Of a DNA stretch of 64,000 nucleotides, positions 62,514 to 64,000 are shown piece after piece. The notes under the pieces are model-generated. The model was not told the DNA's origin. It did not search any database and saw only the letters and a program-made list of their open reading frames with translations. A program made the position numbers and the translations under genes. The stretch's first letter is position 1. Each line of letters opens with the position of its first letter. The stretch lies in contig JACKMA010000002.1 in the NCBI GenBank assembly GCA_024235635.1, positions 434,001 through 498,000 on the forward strand. Direction: 5' to 3'. This DNA is from Zoogloeaceae bacterium (GTDB lineage: Bacteria > Pseudomonadota > Gammaproteobacteria > Burkholderiales > Rhodocyclaceae).

Positions 62514-63383
62514 ATGCGCCCATTCGCCATCGCCGGAATCCAGATGCCGGTATCCGCGCACCACGAGAACATCACGGCGATGGCACACCGTCTCGATAGC
62601 CTGATGGCGCGTTTTCCGTGGGTGCAGATGGTGCTGTTCAGCGAGCTTGCAGCCTTCGGGCCAGGGCGCCGCCACGCCCAGGCGAGCGGCGGCGATGCCG
62701 AGCAGCGCTTCGCCCGGATGGCGGCGCACCACGGCCTATGGCTGGTCCCCGGATCGCTGCTCGAGCGCGATGGCGACGACATCCTGAACGTGGCGCCGGT
62801 GTTCGACCCCGACGGCCACCTCGTGACCCGCTACTCTAAGATGTTCCCGTTTCGGCCCTACGAAACGGGCATTCGTCCGGGCACCGAATTCTGCGTCTTC
62901 GACGTACCCGAGGTCGGTCGCTTCGGCGTTTCGATCTGCTACGACATGTGGATTCCGGAGACGACGCGGACACTGGCCTCGATGGGCGCCGAGGTGATCC
63001 TCCACCCGACCATGACCGACACCATCGACCGCGATGTCGAACTGGCAATCGCCCGCGCCAGCGCGACGACCAATCAGTGCTACTTCTTCGACATCAACGG
63101 CCTCGGCGATGGCGGCACCGGCCGTTCGATCGTGATCGACCCATCGGGCTACGTGCTCCACGAAGCCGGCAGCGGCGAGGAGACGATTCCGGTCGAGATC
63201 GACCTGGCGCGGGTCCGCCGCGAACGCGAGCGGGGCGTGCGTGGCCTGGGTCAGCCCCTCAAAAGCTTCCGCGACCGGCCGGTGGAGTTCCCGGTCTACC
63301 AGCCGGGCGGCGGCAGCGACCGCTACCTGGACAGCCTCGGCCCCCTGACCAAGCCGACCCGGGGCGGGCACGGCGGCCAGTGA
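62514..63383 (+). CDS. Nitrilase-superfamily amidase
   Basis: A 289-residue C-N hydrolase; CGGGAG precedes the ATG. The Glu-Lys-Cys triad is readable: E44 in FSELAAFG, K109 in YSKMFPF, C142 in SICYDMWIPE. A carbon-nitrogen bond is cut, probably an amide; the close family cannot be told. It lies next to an aminotransferase gene, which suggests use of an omega-amino acid or amine route. Confidence 0.88.
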   Translation: MRPFAIAGIQMPVSAHHENITAMAHRLDSLMARFPWVQMVLFSELAAFGPGRRHAQASGGDAEQRFARMAAHHGLWLVPGSLLERDGDDILNVAPVFDPDGHLVTRYSKMFPFRPYETGIRPGTEFCVFDVPEVGRFGVSICYDMWIPETTRTLASMGAEVILHPTMTDTIDRDVELAIARASATTNQCYFFDINGLGDGGTGRSIVIDPSGYVLHEAGSGEETIPVEIDLARVRRERERGVRGLGQPLKSFRDRPVEFPVYQPGGGSDRYLDSLGPLTKPTRGGHGGQ

Positions 63384-63625
<242 letters not shown>

Positions 63626-64000
63626 GTGCCAACAATCCGCTTGCTGACCGAAATCCCCGGCCCGGAGAGCCGCAAGCTCGTCGCGCGTCGCGAAGCGGCC
63701 GTCTCCCGCGGCGCGGCCTACCTCACGCAACTCGCCGTCGTCTCTGGTCGCGGCGCGACGGTGACCGACGCAGACGGCAATACCCTGCTCGATTTTGCCG
63801 GCGGCATCGGAACCCTGGCCATCGGTCATGCGCCCGCCGAGGTGGTCTCTGCGATCACCGAGCAAGCACAACAGTTGATCCACGTCTGTTCGATCGTCGC
63901 CACCTACGAACCCTACGTGGCGGTCTGCGAACTGCTGAATGCCGTGGCACCGGGCGACTTTCCGAAGAAGAGCATGCTGCTCAGCAGCGGCGCCGAGGCG
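63626..64000 (+). CDS. Class III aminotransferase (GABA-type), N-terminal part
   Basis: The frame starts at GTG 63626 (AAAGGAAAG lies ahead) and runs off the window. The visible 125 residues contain GATVTDADGNTLLDFAGGIGTLAIGH, YVAVCELLNAVAPG and SMLLSSGAEA, the N-terminal and PLP-cofactor loop region of 4-aminobutyrate aminotransferase. The Lys is beyond the edge. It would exchange an amino group from an omega-amino acid to 2-oxoglutarate. Confidence 0.88.
   Translation, partial: MPTIRLLTEIPGPESRKLVARREAAVSRGAAYLTQLAVVSGRGATVTDADGNTLLDFAGGIGTLAIGHAPAEVVSAITEQAQQLIHVCSIVATYEPYVAVCELLNAVAPGDFPKKSMLLSSGAEA

Overview
The window is mostly a high-GC chromosome (roughly two-thirds G+C by eye) with tight ATGA/GTGA/TGATG gene overlaps and clear GGAGG-type ribosome binding sites. 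It is interrupted by visibly AT-richer accessory DNA at about 20.0-23.7 kb and 29.2-36.7 kb. The gene set fits a proteobacterium, possibly a beta- or gammaproteobacterium: a sigma-54 activator of the AcoR/PhhR type, 4-hydroxyphenylpyruvate dioxygenase, bacterial phenylalanine 4-hydroxylase, PyrR, and IS3, IS630, ISAs1 and IS1634 elements. The species cannot be named from the sequence alone.

Region 1 (1-19.5 kb) is one plus-strand operon for the baseplate, spike and fibre half of an extracellular contractile injection system (eCIS, phage-tail-like). The order is an M35-peptidase-like partial protein, a subtilisin with two P domains and a histone-like tail, CIS tube-cap protein, LysM protein, gpD hub, gpV spike, PAAR-like tip, gp25, two large gpJ/Afp11-Afp12-like baseplate proteins, a gpI-like tail protein, a DUF6519-like beta-helix protein and a LysM/coiled-coil protein. 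Sheath, tube and AAA ATPase genes are not here and presumably lie upstream.

Region 2 (19.5-36.7 kb) is a mobile, defence-like island. It holds a GHKL ATPase fused to a PD-(D/E)XK nuclease, a single-polypeptide TIR-GGDEF-like fusion, and a membrane protein with a TIR-like soluble segment. Insertion sequences are stacked on it: an IS1634-type element inside a dispersed repeat, an IS3 element nested inside a second IS3 element, two inverted identical IS630 copies bracketing a signal peptidase I gene, and an ISAs1 element that splits a hydrolase/membrane-protein gene in frame. Element ends and target duplications can be read for all of them.

Region 3 (37.1-46.3 kb) has a secreted protein of unknown function and an alpha/beta hydrolase on the minus strand. 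Divergent from them is a 1917-residue protein joining two alpha/beta-hydrolase domains to a CHAT caspase-like protease, followed by pyrR.

Region 4 (46.3-52.9 kb) is an aromatic amino-acid module: a sigma-54 activator facing away from hppD, a VOC-family partner and phhA, then a patatin-like lipase. Phenylalanine would go to tyrosine (PhhA), and 4-hydroxyphenylpyruvate to homogentisate (HPPD).

Region 5 (53-61.8 kb) mixes conflict-type and carbohydrate genes: a TIR-STAND ATPase-TPR protein, two membrane proteins of unknown function, a GT4 glycosyltransferase overlapping a GH57-like protein, and a stand-alone TIR protein. Region 6 (62-64 kb) has a relic of a class III aminotransferase, a nitrilase-superfamily amidase, and the start of an intact class III aminotransferase cut by the window edge.

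The strongest candidates for undescribed biology are the TIR-GGDEF-like fusion at 22.6 kb, the double-hydrolase-CHAT protein at 39.8 kb, and the degenerate M35/glycine-zipper protein at the head of the eCIS operon.
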